DNA from: Rhodoferax sp. U11-2br
GTDB taxonomy: Bacteria > Pseudomonadota > Gammaproteobacteria > Burkholderiales > Burkholderiaceae_C
Assembly: GCF_018619435.1 (NCBI RefSeq)
Contig: NZ_JAHFZF010000017.1
Coordinates: forward strand, 8,001 to 72,000
Direction: 5' to 3'
Length of the DNA stretch: 64,000 nucleotides
Positions within the stretch are counted from its first letter, which is position 1. Each line of letters starts with the position of its first letter. The notes below the pieces were generated by a model. The model did not search any database. It saw only the letters and a program-made list of their open reading frames with translations, and was not told the DNA's origin. The translations under genes were made by a program, and so were the position numbers. Positions 8,653 to 16,254 of this stretch are shown here, one piece after another.

Positions 8653-9867
8653 TCAACGCAGGTTGACCAGCGTGGACATGATCTGGTCTTGTGTCTTGAT
8701 GGTTTGGGCATTGGCCTGGTAGGTGCGCTGCGCGGTCATCATGTTGACCAGCTCGGAGGTCAGGTCGACGTTGGATTCTTCCAGGGCGCCAGCGCGCAAG
8801 CCGCCGAAGCGCCCCGCACCGGGTGCGCCCTGAACTGGATCGCCTGACGAGTAGGTGGCGGCCCAGGCGTTGTTACCGAGCGGCTGCAGACCTTGGGTAT
8901 TGCGGAAGTCGGTCAGGGCAATTTGCCCCTTGAACTGGGTTTGTCCGTTGGAGTAGCGGGTGGTGATGACACCGGTTTCACCAATCGTTAAACCGGTGAG
9001 TTCACCTGGGGCATAACCGTCTTGCGTTAGGTCCGAGACGGAGAAGGCCAAGCCACGCTGCGTGACCTTGCTGATGTCCAGCGTGGCCGTGATGCTTGGG
9101 GTGGTCGTTGATGGTGTTGCAATCGTCAGGGTAGGGGCGGTCAGGGGTGACACCAGTTTGCCGTTGCCATCAAACTGCAATTGAAACAAGGGCGTGCCAC
9201 CGGTGGCGACGTCATACACGTCCCAGTTGTCGGTGGTGGTGGTGGCTGCCTTTGAAAAATAGAGATTGAGGGGAACACCGACGCCTTGGGAGTCATACAC
9301 CGTCAGTGAGGTGCCGTAGGTGGTTCTGGGCGTAGGTGGGGTCACTGATGCAGCTTCCACCGCCCTAGCGTCCAGATTGAACTCCGCCGTGATGGCAGTG
9401 GTCGCTTTTGCCGGAATCGGCGCGGTGGTTGGCAACTGCATTTTTTGGACGGTTGTACTGGTGGTTTTGCCTGCGGTGTCCGTGGGGTAGCCCATCAGGT
9501 TGGCGCCAGTGTTGGTGACAATGTAGCCATCTTTGTCCAACTTGAAGGAGCCATCTCGGGTGTAGGCGGTGGAGTCGTCAGGCTGGGTCAGCTGGAAGAA
9601 GCCGCCACCGTTGACCGCCACATCCAGGCTGTTGCCCGTGGTGTTGATGTTGCCCTGGGTGAACTGCTGTGCAATCGCCGACACGGCCACACCAATGCCT
9701 GCGCCGCCGCCGCCGCCTGCGGCGCCCAGGGTCGAGGCAACGAGGTCACCAAACTCGGTGCGCGAGGATTTCATGCCAGTGGTGTTGGCGTTGGCGATGT
9801 TGTTGCCGATCACGTCCAGGCTGCGGCTGGAGGCGTTGAGCCCTGAGAGTCCGGTTTGGAATGACAT
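8653..9867 (-). CDS. flgE: Flagellar hook protein FlgE
   Basis: 404 residues. FlgE forms the hook. The N-terminus (FQTGLSGLNASSRSLDVIGN, NIANANTTGMKSSRTEF) and the C-terminus (ESNVDLTSELVNMMTAQRTY, IKTQDQIMSTLVNLR) are conserved D0 helices. DVAVNGGGFFQL and YTRDGSFKLDKDG mark the D1 core. A run of Gly codons (AGGGGGAGIG near residue 55) is a local low-complexity stretch. FliK sets its final polymer length and FlgD caps it; both are in this window. Confidence 0.97.
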   Translation of the reverse strand: MSFQTGLSGLNASSRSLDVIGNNIANANTTGMKSSRTEFGDLVASTLGAAGGGGGAGIGVAVSAIAQQFTQGNINTTGNSLDVAVNGGGFFQLTQPDDSTAYTRDGSFKLDKDGYIVTNTGANLMGYPTDTAGKTTSTTVQKMQLPTTAPIPAKATTAITAEFNLDARAVEAASVTPPTPRTTYGTSLTVYDSQGVGVPLNLYFSKAATTTTDNWDVYDVATGGTPLFQLQFDGNGKLVSPLTAPTLTIATPSTTTPSITATLDISKVTQRGLAFSVSDLTQDGYAPGELTGLTIGETGVITTRYSNGQTQFKGQIALTDFRNTQGLQPLGNNAWAATYSSGDPVQGAPGAGRFGGLRAGALEESNVDLTSELVNMMTAQRTYQANAQTIKTQDQIMSTLVNLR

Positions 9868-9896
9868 GGTGGGTTCCTTGTTAAATCAATGGGGGA

Positions 9897-10550
9897 TCAC
9901 AAAATGGCTTTGATGCTGCTGTAGGGGACCGCGCTGCGGCCCGCCAGTTGCACATTCATGACGCCGTCTTCGCTGCTGACGGATTGCACCTTGGCTCGGA
10001 CCATGGCGGTGTTGTCGATGGCTTTGCCACCCAGGGTGGCGGTGACCTTGAACGTGGGGTTGCCGCTATAGCTGTATTTGGAAGCGTCCCAGGAGAAGTT
10101 GTGCTGGCCGGCCTCCAGTGCGCCCATGTTGACGGTGTCGATCACGGTCCCGGCTGGCGACAGGATATCGACCTTGACGCTCTCGGCACGCCCCGTCAGG
10201 TTCACCGCACCGGCGGCTTTGCCTTCACTGATGGACAGGGTGTTGCTAGCCAGCAGCACATCGTGTCCGACCATGTTGGAGCCCTGCAGCACCTGCATGG
10301 CGGTGAACTGGTCACCCATGCTCTTGAGGGTGTCGTTCACTTGCTGGATACCGGTCACGGTGTTGATCTGCGCCATCTGACTGGTCATCTGGGCGTTGTC
10401 CATCGGGTTCATCGGGTCCTGGTTGTTGAGTTGCGCCACCAGCAGCTTCAGGAAACGGTCTTGCGCCACTTCCGAGCTGGATTTGGTGGTGGTGCTGGCA
10501 CCAACGGTCGATGAACTGGTGCTTGTGGCAGAGGAGGTTCCGGTCAACAT
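9897..10550 (-). CDS. flgD: Hook-capping scaffold protein FlgD
   Basis: 217 residues. FlgD caps the growing hook. The conserved N-terminal block DRFLKLLVAQLNNQDPMNPM with DNAQMTSQMAQINTVTG is present, followed by a C-terminal Ig/tudor-like half (VKVDILSPAGTVIDTV, AGQHNFSWDASKY). The Ser/Thr-rich first 30 residues are typical of the export signal. It lies 19 nt after flgC (stop to start). Confidence 0.96.
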   Translation of the reverse strand: MLTGTSSATSTSSSTVGASTTTKSSSEVAQDRFLKLLVAQLNNQDPMNPMDNAQMTSQMAQINTVTGIQQVNDTLKSMGDQFTAMQVLQGSNMVGHDVLLASNTLSISEGKAAGAVNLTGRAESVKVDILSPAGTVIDTVNMGALEAGQHNFSWDASKYSYSGNPTFKVTATLGGKAIDNTAMVRAKVQSVSSEDGVMNVQLAGRSAVPYSSIKAIL

Positions 10551-10568
10551 GAGGGCATCCTTAAAAAG

Positions 10569-10973
10569 TTATTGGCCCATCTGCAGCGTTTTGAGCAGCA
10601 GGGACTTGGCGGTGTTCATCACTTCGATGTTGTTCTGGTAAGAGCGCGAGGCGGAGATCATGTTCACCATCTCTTCCACCGGGTTCACGTTGGAGTAGTT
10701 CACATAGCCATCGGCATCTGCCGAGGGATGGTTCGGGTTGTGCACACGTTTGAACGGTTCATTGCTCTCCGTGATCGAGCTGACCTTGACACCCGCCGTG
10801 GCGTCACCACCCATGGGGGTGGTCTGAAACACCACCTGGCGGGCTTTGTAGCCCTGGCCGTCCGGGCCGGCCACCGCGTCCACGTTGGCCAGGTTGCTGG
10901 CGACCACGTTGAGCCGTTGCGACTGGGCGCTGATAGCGCTGCCAGAGACGTTGAAAATTGAAAACATCGACAT
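10569..10973 (-). CDS. flgC: Flagellar proximal rod protein FlgC
   Basis: 134 residues, the usual length. Motifs [40 protein letters not shown] and the C-terminal [20 protein letters not shown] with [12 protein letters not shown] identify it. FlgC is a rod subunit just above the FliE/FlgB base. Second gene of the operon after flgB. Confidence 0.97.
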   Translation of the reverse strand: MSMFSIFNVSGSAISAQSQRLNVVASNLANVDAVAGPDGQGYKARQVVFQTTPMGGDATAGVKVSSITESNEPFKRVHNPNHPSADADGYVNYSNVNPVEEMVNMISASRSYQNNIEVMNTAKSLLLKTLQMGQ

Positions 10974-10997
10974 GGTGTTGCTCCGCAGGTCTCAGGG

Positions 10998-11447
10998 CTA
11001 TTGACCCTGAATGGCGCTCAAAATGGTTTTGGACTGGCCGTTGATAAAACGCAAGGTGGACTCGTATCGCACCGAGTTGTCAACAAAGTTGGCCCGTTCG
11101 CGGTCCATGTCGACGCTGTTGCCGTCCACGCTGGGCTGGGTCTGCACGCCGTACCCCATGGTGTTGCTGCCACTCAGTTCGCTGCTGGCCAGAGCGGGTA
11201 ACTGCAGGTGCCTGCTGTCCGTGGCAATTGTGCTGCTTTTGAGGCTCAAGCCCTTGCCAGATCTGGAGAGTTCGCTATCACTTGTTTGGGTCTGCTGGCT
11301 CAGGGCTTCCTTGAAGTTGAAATCACGCGAGGAATAGCCGGGGGTGTCGGCGTTGGCCATGTTGCTGGCCAGAATGCGTTGGCGTTCGGCACGCAGCACC
11401 AAGGCTTTGGCATGAAAGTCCAAACCACTGGTTAATTTCGCGAACAT
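10998..11447 (-). CDS. flgB: Flagellar proximal rod protein FlgB
   Basis: 149 residues from the ATG at 11447. The frame is open much further upstream, but homology starts only here (MFAKLTSGLDFHAKALVLRA), and the upstream part is antisense to flgA. Rod motif ILASNMANADTPGYSSRDFN and the C-terminal VDMDRERANFVDNSVRYEST are diagnostic. First gene of the flgB-L operon; divergent from flgA across a 183-nt control region. Confidence 0.95.
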   Translation of the reverse strand: MFAKLTSGLDFHAKALVLRAERQRILASNMANADTPGYSSRDFNFKEALSQQTQTSDSELSRSGKGLSLKSSTIATDSRHLQLPALASSELSGSNTMGYGVQTQPSVDGNSVDMDRERANFVDNSVRYESTLRFINGQSKTILSAIQGQ

Positions 11448-11630
11448 GCAACACCTCTGCTTTCTGTGATGTGGAGCCGCTGCTTGTGAGGCAGACGGAT
11501 CACGGTCTGGCAGATTATGAAAACGCCGTCGCTTTTCTAAACCCCGAATAAAGGGGCAAACCCCGTTTACTTGTGCCGTCTGCCCTGGGGTGTCACGATT
11601 AAAGTGCTTGTCATTGTGTAGGGGTACGTC
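11448..11630. promoter_or_regulatory. Divergent control region between flgB and flgA
   Basis: 183 nt without a gene must hold the promoters of both the flgB operon (minus) and flgA (plus). It contains the imperfect palindrome aaccccgaataaaggggcaa near 11541-11560 and a GGGGTACGTC just before the flgA ATG. Flagellar class II promoters of this type are expected to bind FlhDC, but I cannot define a FlhDC box with confidence. No good sigma-28 motif was seen. Confidence 0.5.
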
Positions 11631-12371
11631 ATGTTGAATCACTTCTTGCGATGGTCTCGCCGCCTGATGCTTGCCACCTTGTGGGTGGCGGCTGGGGCAT
11701 GGCATGCCAGCCACGCCCAGCCGGTCACGCCTGGTGCTCAGGGTGATGATCTGTATGCGTCGGCGCAACGTTGGGTCAATGACATGTTGTCGCAGCAGCG
11801 TTATGAGTTGCCGCTGCGCATGGAGGTGGTGGTTGGCCAGTTGGACCGCCGACTGAGCTTGGCCCCCTGTGCCCACGTAGAACCCTATTTGCCGCCCAAT
11901 GTCCGGCTGTGGGGCAAGACGCGCCTGGGTTTGCGTTGTGTTCAGGGTGCTGTCAAGTGGAACGTCTTTTTGCCGATCACGGTCAAGGCGATGGGCCCGG
12001 CCTGGGTGATCAAAGGCCAGGTGGCGCCCGGCGCCACACTGCAGGCCTCTGATGCTATGGCGATGGAGGTGGATTGGGCTGAGGGCAACGCAGCCATTGT
12101 GGCCAACCAGAGCGCCTGGGTGGGCAAGGCCGCGACCCGACTGCTGTCCACGGGCCAGGCCTTGCGCCAGGACATGGTCAAGGCCGCGCAGGTGTTTCAG
12201 ACCGGCGCCCAGGTGCGTGTGGTGGCGGTGGGTGTTGGTTTTGAGATCGCCACCCGGGCGCAAGCCTTGTCTGCCGGGGTGATTGGCCAGAATGCGATGG
12301 TCCGCATGGACAACGGCCAAGTCATCACCGGGACAGTGTCAGACGAGCGCACCGTGAGGGTTGTGTTGTGA
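11631..12371 (+). CDS. flgA: P-ring assembly chaperone FlgA
   Basis: 246 residues, near the family length. FlgA is a periplasmic chaperone for FlgI. A Sec signal peptide spans residues 1-28 (RRLMLATLWVAAGAWHASHA, cleavage before QPV). The C-terminal SAF-like domain is clear (VAPGATLQASDAMAMEVDWA, then LSAGVIGQNAMVRMDNGQVI and TGTVSDERTV). Divergent from flgB and directly upstream of flgM; the gene order flgA-flgM-flgN is common. Confidence 0.93.
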   Translation: MLNHFLRWSRRLMLATLWVAAGAWHASHAQPVTPGAQGDDLYASAQRWVNDMLSQQRYELPLRMEVVVGQLDRRLSLAPCAHVEPYLPPNVRLWGKTRLGLRCVQGAVKWNVFLPITVKAMGPAWVIKGQVAPGATLQASDAMAMEVDWAEGNAAIVANQSAWVGKAATRLLSTGQALRQDMVKAAQVFQTGAQVRVVAVGVGFEIATRAQALSAGVIGQNAMVRMDNGQVITGTVSDERTVRVVL

Positions 12372-12398
12372 GTTCTGAGGCGATTTTGCAAATAGGTT

Positions 12399-12425
12399 TA
12401 AAGTTGCGGCTGTTTCTGCCGAAAG
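12399..12425 (+). promoter_or_regulatory. Sigma-28 (FliA) promoter of flgM
   Basis: The -35 TAAAGTTG (12399-12406), an 11-nt spacer and the -10 GCCGAAAG (12418-12425) match the FliA consensus TAAAGTTT-N11-GCCGATAA at 13 of 16 positions. It lies just past the flgA stop and about 43 nt before the flgM ATG. This gives flgM late, FliA-driven expression, completing the FliA-FlgM feedback loop. Confidence 0.85.
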
Positions 12426-12467
12426 TGTTCCTACGAGGCTACTCTTATAGTAGTTTTGGAGACCACC

Positions 12468-12800
12468 ATGACCACCATCAAACCCACAGACAACCACGTT
12501 GCCATCAGCAGCACCGCTGCATCTTTCCCTGCCAAGAGTGGTCAGGCGGTGGGCGCGCAGGTGAAACCTGGTGCCAGTGCTCCCAAAAGCGCGCCAACGG
12601 CAGGTGTGGCGGTGACTGTGTCCAGTTTGGCCAGATCCTTGGAAATGGACGGGTCCGGCGACGTGGCAGATGTCGACATGGCCAAGGTCAGCACCATCAA
12701 ACAAGCCATTTCGGATGGCACCTATGTGGTCAACCCCGGAGTGATTGCCGACAAGTTGTTGTCCAATGCACAGGATATGTTGAAACGCAGCAGCGTTTGA
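12468..12800 (+). CDS. flgM: Anti-sigma-28 factor FlgM
   Basis: 110 residues from the ATG at 12468, preceded by TTTTGGAGACC; a TTG 12 nt upstream is in frame but lies over the ribosome site. The disordered N-terminal half (Ser/Ala/Pro-rich) and the C-terminal FliA-binding helices (VDMAKVSTIKQAISDGTYVV, ADKLLSNAQDML) are typical. FlgM holds FliA inactive until it is exported through the finished hook. Its own promoter is the sigma-28 site just upstream; flgN follows. Confidence 0.93.
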   Translation: MTTIKPTDNHVAISSTAASFPAKSGQAVGAQVKPGASAPKSAPTAGVAVTVSSLARSLEMDGSGDVADVDMAKVSTIKQAISDGTYVVNPGVIADKLLSNAQDMLKRSSV

Positions 12801-12846
12801 TTCGGGGCAGTGACACTGCCCTGGCTTTTAGCTTAGGGGGTGCACC

Positions 12847-13242
12847 ATGCCAAACCGCTTGATCCAGTCACATCTGGATACCATTGATACCCACCTCGTC
12901 CAAGTCTCCCGTTGTTTGCTCGATCCGGATTCTGGCGATCTGGTCCATGCCAGTGCCAATTTACAGGCCGCTGTTCTTGAGTTGTCGCGTTTGCCGCAGA
13001 TTTCTGCGCTGGATACGCAGCTGCCGTCGCCCCTGAAGCTGCGCATGCTCCAAACGATGGCGTCGTTTGATGCCTGTCGGGAGGCTTTGATGCGCCGCAG
13101 CTTTCTCGCCGAGATCTCGCTGGGCAACCTGATTCCAGCCACCCGCAACCACACCTATGCGCCCGCAGCGGGCAGGTTCCGCCGCCAGCCCTATGGCAGC
13201 GCCGGTCGTCAAAGTGGTGAATTCCAGGTGATCAGCGCCTAA
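12847..13242 (+). CDS. flgN: Probable FlgN-type export chaperone
   Basis: 131 residues. FlgN binds FlgK and FlgL in the cytosol before export. The sequence is helical and Leu-rich (LIQSHLDTIDTHLVQVSRCL, LKLRMLQTMASFDACREALM) with a basic, Gly/Arg-rich tail (residues ~110-131). Family similarity is weak, as usual for FlgN, and the call rests mainly on position directly after flgM (46 nt). Likely co-transcribed with flgM from the sigma-28 promoter. Confidence 0.7.
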   Translation: MPNRLIQSHLDTIDTHLVQVSRCLLDPDSGDLVHASANLQAAVLELSRLPQISALDTQLPSPLKLRMLQTMASFDACREALMRRSFLAEISLGNLIPATRNHTYAPAAGRFRRQPYGSAGRQSGEFQVISA

Positions 13243-13261
13243 CCGTCCTATTGCTGCTGAC

Positions 13262-13285
13262 TTGATGCACCCTTGGGTGCATCAA
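13262..13285. terminator. Inverted repeat between convergent flgN and fliA
   Basis: TTGATGCACC-CTTG-GGTGCATCAA forms a 10-bp perfect stem with a 4-nt loop between the ends of flgN (plus) and fliA (minus). There is no strong T-run on either side, so it may be a weak or factor-assisted bidirectional terminator. Confidence 0.5.
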
Positions 13286-13356
13286 AGTGTGGGGCACGGG
13301 TGTCCGGACGCGGCGGCTGCGAGCCTGATTGGCAGGCATGCCAATACCGCTTCAGC

Positions 13357-14073
13357 TCAGTGGCTGCGCATTTTGGCCCGCAGGCGGGCAATCGATTGGC
13401 TGTGCAACTGGCAGATACGTGACTCGGTCACGTCCAGCACAGCTGCAATTTCTTTCAGGTTCATGTCCTGCTCGTAGTACATGCTCATGATGTACTGTTC
13501 GCGTTCGGGCAGATTCTTGATGGCTGCCACCAGGGCTTCGCGCAGGCGTTGGTTACGCAACATGTTCAGGGGGTCGGCTTCAGTGTCACCCATATGCCGG
13601 TCCAGAAAACTGTCTTCGTCATCTGAACTGTGGTTCATGTCTTCCAGATAGACCAGCTGGGTACCTTTGACCTTGCCCAGCAGGCTCTGGTAGTCACTCA
13701 GACTCATGCCCAGGTCGGCGGCAATCTCGCTCTCCAGCGGGCTGCGGCCCAGTCGGTGCTCCAGCCGGCGCAGTGACTCTTCGATGTCCTTCTGGCTCTT
13801 GCGAGTGCCGCGTGACACCCAATCGTTTTCACGCAGCTCGTCCAGCATGGCGCCGCGGATGCGTTGGGTGGCAAAGGTTTCAAACTGCACACCCTGGGTG
13901 GCCTCGAACCGTGTCAGCGCTTCGGACAGACCAATCAAGCCGACCTGGATCAAATCATCCACTTGCACGTTGGCAGGTAGTTTGGCCATCATGTGGTGCG
14001 CCAGCTTGCGCACCAAGGGCTGGTACTGGCGAATCAGCGCATTGCGGTCCAGTTGTCCCTTGGCGGTGTACAT
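13357..14073 (-). CDS. fliA: Flagellar sigma factor FliA (sigma-28)
   Basis: 238 residues from the ATG at 14073 (a TTG one codon earlier is less likely). It directs RNA polymerase to late flagellar promoters. Region 2 is clear (VDDLIQVGLIGLSEALTRFE, FETFATQRIRGAMLDELREN DW), and region 4 carries the HTH (LPEREQYIMSMYYEQDMNLK, VLDVTESRICQLHSQSIARL). The start overlaps the stop of the FlhG-like gene by one base (TGATG). Its antagonist FlgM is encoded on the other strand ~0.6 kb away. Confidence 0.97.
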   Translation of the reverse strand: MYTAKGQLDRNALIRQYQPLVRKLAHHMMAKLPANVQVDDLIQVGLIGLSEALTRFEATQGVQFETFATQRIRGAMLDELRENDWVSRGTRKSQKDIEESLRRLEHRLGRSPLESEIAADLGMSLSDYQSLLGKVKGTQLVYLEDMNHSSDDEDSFLDRHMGDTEADPLNMLRNQRLREALVAAIKNLPEREQYIMSMYYEQDMNLKEIAAVLDVTESRICQLHSQSIARLRAKMRSH

Positions 14074-14816
14074 CAATGCACCCTCCCCAGCGGCGCGTGG
14101 TTCAGCTGGATGGCACTTTCAAGCAGTTGCATGGCCAGCCGGGTGACATCGTCCTGTGAGCGGTCTGCCCGGGCGCTGGCGGTGATGGTCACCGGTTTGA
14201 CGCTGTAGCCCAAATGGTTCGAGGCACAGTTCATCACGGTTTGGGCGGGTGAGGACAGTGGCTTGGGCATGGTGGTGTTGGCGTCGGCCACGATATTAGC
14301 AACAGTTGGTCGCAGTTGGCCATTGACCAACAGGTGTTTCAAGGCCTGGTAGGCGGTGATCGTGGCCGCCTGGGCCGGTGGAACGACCACCAGCGGCGCC
14401 AGGGCGCTGCCGCGCAGCAAGAGTGTTAAAGATTCGGCGTCGGCATACACCAGCACCACCGCATAGGCTTTGAACAATTCTCCCACGGGGCTGTTCAGCA
14501 AACCATGCACCGACAAGCGGGCAAGGCCTTGTGCCGCAGGGATGACGGTCCAGGAGACCGGGTTGCCTTCATCCCCCTGGCGATCCAGCGGGTTGTTGAG
14601 CCATTGGGTCAGACCCGGGTTGTCCGGCGATTCTGGGGTGTGGCCGTCCAGCACCATCACCGACAGCCCCATGCTGACCCAACTGGTACACAGACCCCAG
14701 AGCAAGGGCAATTCACCTTGCTGCTGGCCATGGCTGGTGACCGCAATCAGTCGGGGCACCTGTTGCAAAGCCAGGCTTTGCAAGCCTGCGGCCTGATTGA
14801 TGCACGGTTCAAGCAT
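14073..14816 (-). CDS. FlhG-like protein lacking the MinD P-loop
   Basis: 247 residues from the ATG at 14816, which overlaps the flhF stop by 8 nt. Position between flhF and fliA is that of flhG/fleN, the MinD-type ATPase that sets flagellar number. A Rossmann-like start (RLIAVTSHGQQQGELPLLWG) and a beta-strand followed by an Asp (SVMVLDGHTPES) align with MinD, but the Walker A GKGGVGKS is replaced by SHGQQQGELP, so ATP binding is unlikely. The C-terminal ~60 residues (DDVTRLAMQLLESAIQ) are FleN-like. I read it as a degenerate FlhG; it might instead be a separate family that only occupies this slot. Confidence 0.6.
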   Translation of the reverse strand: MLEPCINQAAGLQSLALQQVPRLIAVTSHGQQQGELPLLWGLCTSWVSMGLSVMVLDGHTPESPDNPGLTQWLNNPLDRQGDEGNPVSWTVIPAAQGLARLSVHGLLNSPVGELFKAYAVVLVYADAESLTLLLRGSALAPLVVVPPAQAATITAYQALKHLLVNGQLRPTVANIVADANTTMPKPLSSPAQTVMNCASNHLGYSVKPVTITASARADRSQDDVTRLAMQLLESAIQLNHAPLGRVH

Positions 14817-16254
14817 GGAGTTGTCCCGGTTGCATCCGGGTGGACTCGGCAAAAAAGAAGCCCAAGTCTGTCATCTTGGGGTCAAACGCCGACTTGGCGG
14901 GCGCACGCATCGACATCGCGACGAGGTTGCTTGCATCAGCGCGTTCCCAGTCTTCAGGAACCTTTTGGCCGGTGGTGACACCTCTGAGTACCAGCTGGTG
15001 ACGGATGGTGGCGTCCAGTGCCGGCCCAATCTTGGCGGCCTCATCTGTTTTGGACAGGATCGTTTGTTGCAGGCCGGTTGTTTTGAACGAGTTGACCATG
15101 TCATCCAGGGTGTCCCCGTGGCCGCCCGCATTGAGGACCAGCAGGCGATGGATTTCTGGCAGGTCCAGCGTATCCATCATGTCGCGTTTGCGCGGATCGT
15201 TGGGGGCAATGCCGGTGGTGTCGATCAACACCATCTTTTTATTGGACAACAGGCCCAGCAGGTCTTGCAAGGCGGCGCGATCATGCGCCAGATGGGCCAC
15301 CACCCCTAGCATACGGCCATAGGCGCGCAACTGTTCATGGGCGCCCACCCGATAGGTGTCTAGTGTGATCAGACCCACGCTGGCCGGGCCGTAGGTGCGT
15401 GCGCACAAGCCGGCCAACTTGGCTGCGGTGGTGGTTTTCCCGACACCGGTGGCACCCACGAGGGCGTATGTGCCACCTTGTTCATGGATGGCACTGGATG
15501 CGGCATCGGTGCGCAGATTGCGGGTCAGCACGTCCATGACCCAACGTGTGGCGTCGGCGGCATTCAGGTCTTCCGGCATACGTTCCATGATGGTTCTGGC
15601 CAGCGCAGGTGAGTAGCCGGAGCGGATCAGCTTGAGCATCAGGTTGGACTGGATCGGGTTCTGCCGTGCCTGGCCAAGCCAGGTCAGGGTGTTGAAGCGG
15701 TCCTCAATCAGCGTTTTCATGGCGTGCAGTTCGTCCACAATACCTTGCGACGGGGCGGCGCTGGGTGTGGCCAGTGGTGCACGCGGGGCCGCCTTCTTAA
15801 CCTGTATCGGGGCAATGTCTGGTGCCACCGACACGTTGCGAGCAATCGGCATGGGTGCAGGACGGATCGGCGCACGTGCGGGTGGTTCTGACAGCTCCTG
15901 TGGCGCTTGCGCTGGTGCGGTTTGAACGGCCAAAGCTTCATGGCGGCGGCGCAGCATGCGTTCGCGCACATAGTCCTGAAACGACAGGGTGCTCATGGCG
16001 AGCTGGGCGGTGTCCTCGATCACCTGGCTGTCCGGGTTGACGGATGGCGCCGTTTTGGACGGGGTCTGGCGCTGTTTTTGCCGAGCTTCCTCGTTGCGGT
16101 CCAGCGCTTCCAGCGTGTCTTCTCCGGTAGCCACCACTTCCACACCTGATGCGGTGGGGCGGTTGGACAGAATCAAGGTGCCGTCCCCAAAAGCCATGCG
16201 TGCTTTGGCGAGGGCTTCCCGGGCGGTGGGGGCAGTAAAGCGTTGGATGTTCAT
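14809..16254 (-). CDS. flhF: Flagellar SRP-type GTPase FlhF
   Basis: 481 residues. The N-terminal B domain (MNIQRFTAPTAREALAKARM) is followed by a Pro/Ala-rich linker, and the NG GTPase lies at ~200-460. G1 is LVGATGVGKTTTAAKLAGLC, then LITLDTYRVGAHEQLRAYGR, G3 LIDTTGIAPNDPRKRDMMDT and G4 LSKTDEAA. FlhF guides the site of flagellar assembly. The ATG overlaps the flhA stop by 4 nt. Confidence 0.95.
   Translation of the reverse strand: MNIQRFTAPTAREALAKARMAFGDGTLILSNRPTASGVEVVATGEDTLEALDRNEEARQKQRQTPSKTAPSVNPDSQVIEDTAQLAMSTLSFQDYVRERMLRRRHEALAVQTAPAQAPQELSEPPARAPIRPAPMPIARNVSVAPDIAPIQVKKAAPRAPLATPSAAPSQGIVDELHAMKTLIEDRFNTLTWLGQARQNPIQSNLMLKLIRSGYSPALARTIMERMPEDLNAADATRWVMDVLTRNLRTDAASSAIHEQGGTYALVGATGVGKTTTAAKLAGLCARTYGPASVGLITLDTYRVGAHEQLRAYGRMLGVVAHLAHDRAALQDLLGLLSNKKMVLIDTTGIAPNDPRKRDMMDTLDLPEIHRLLVLNAGGHGDTLDDMVNSFKTTGLQQTILSKTDEAAKIGPALDATIRHQLVLRGVTTGQKVPEDWERADASNLVAMSMRAPAKSAFDPKMTDLGFFFAESTRMQPGQLHA

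Noticed and set aside
11448-12320. Long open frame extending flgB upstream to 12320
   Set aside because: It runs antisense to flgA; FlgB homology begins at the ATG at 11447 and the remainder has no family features.
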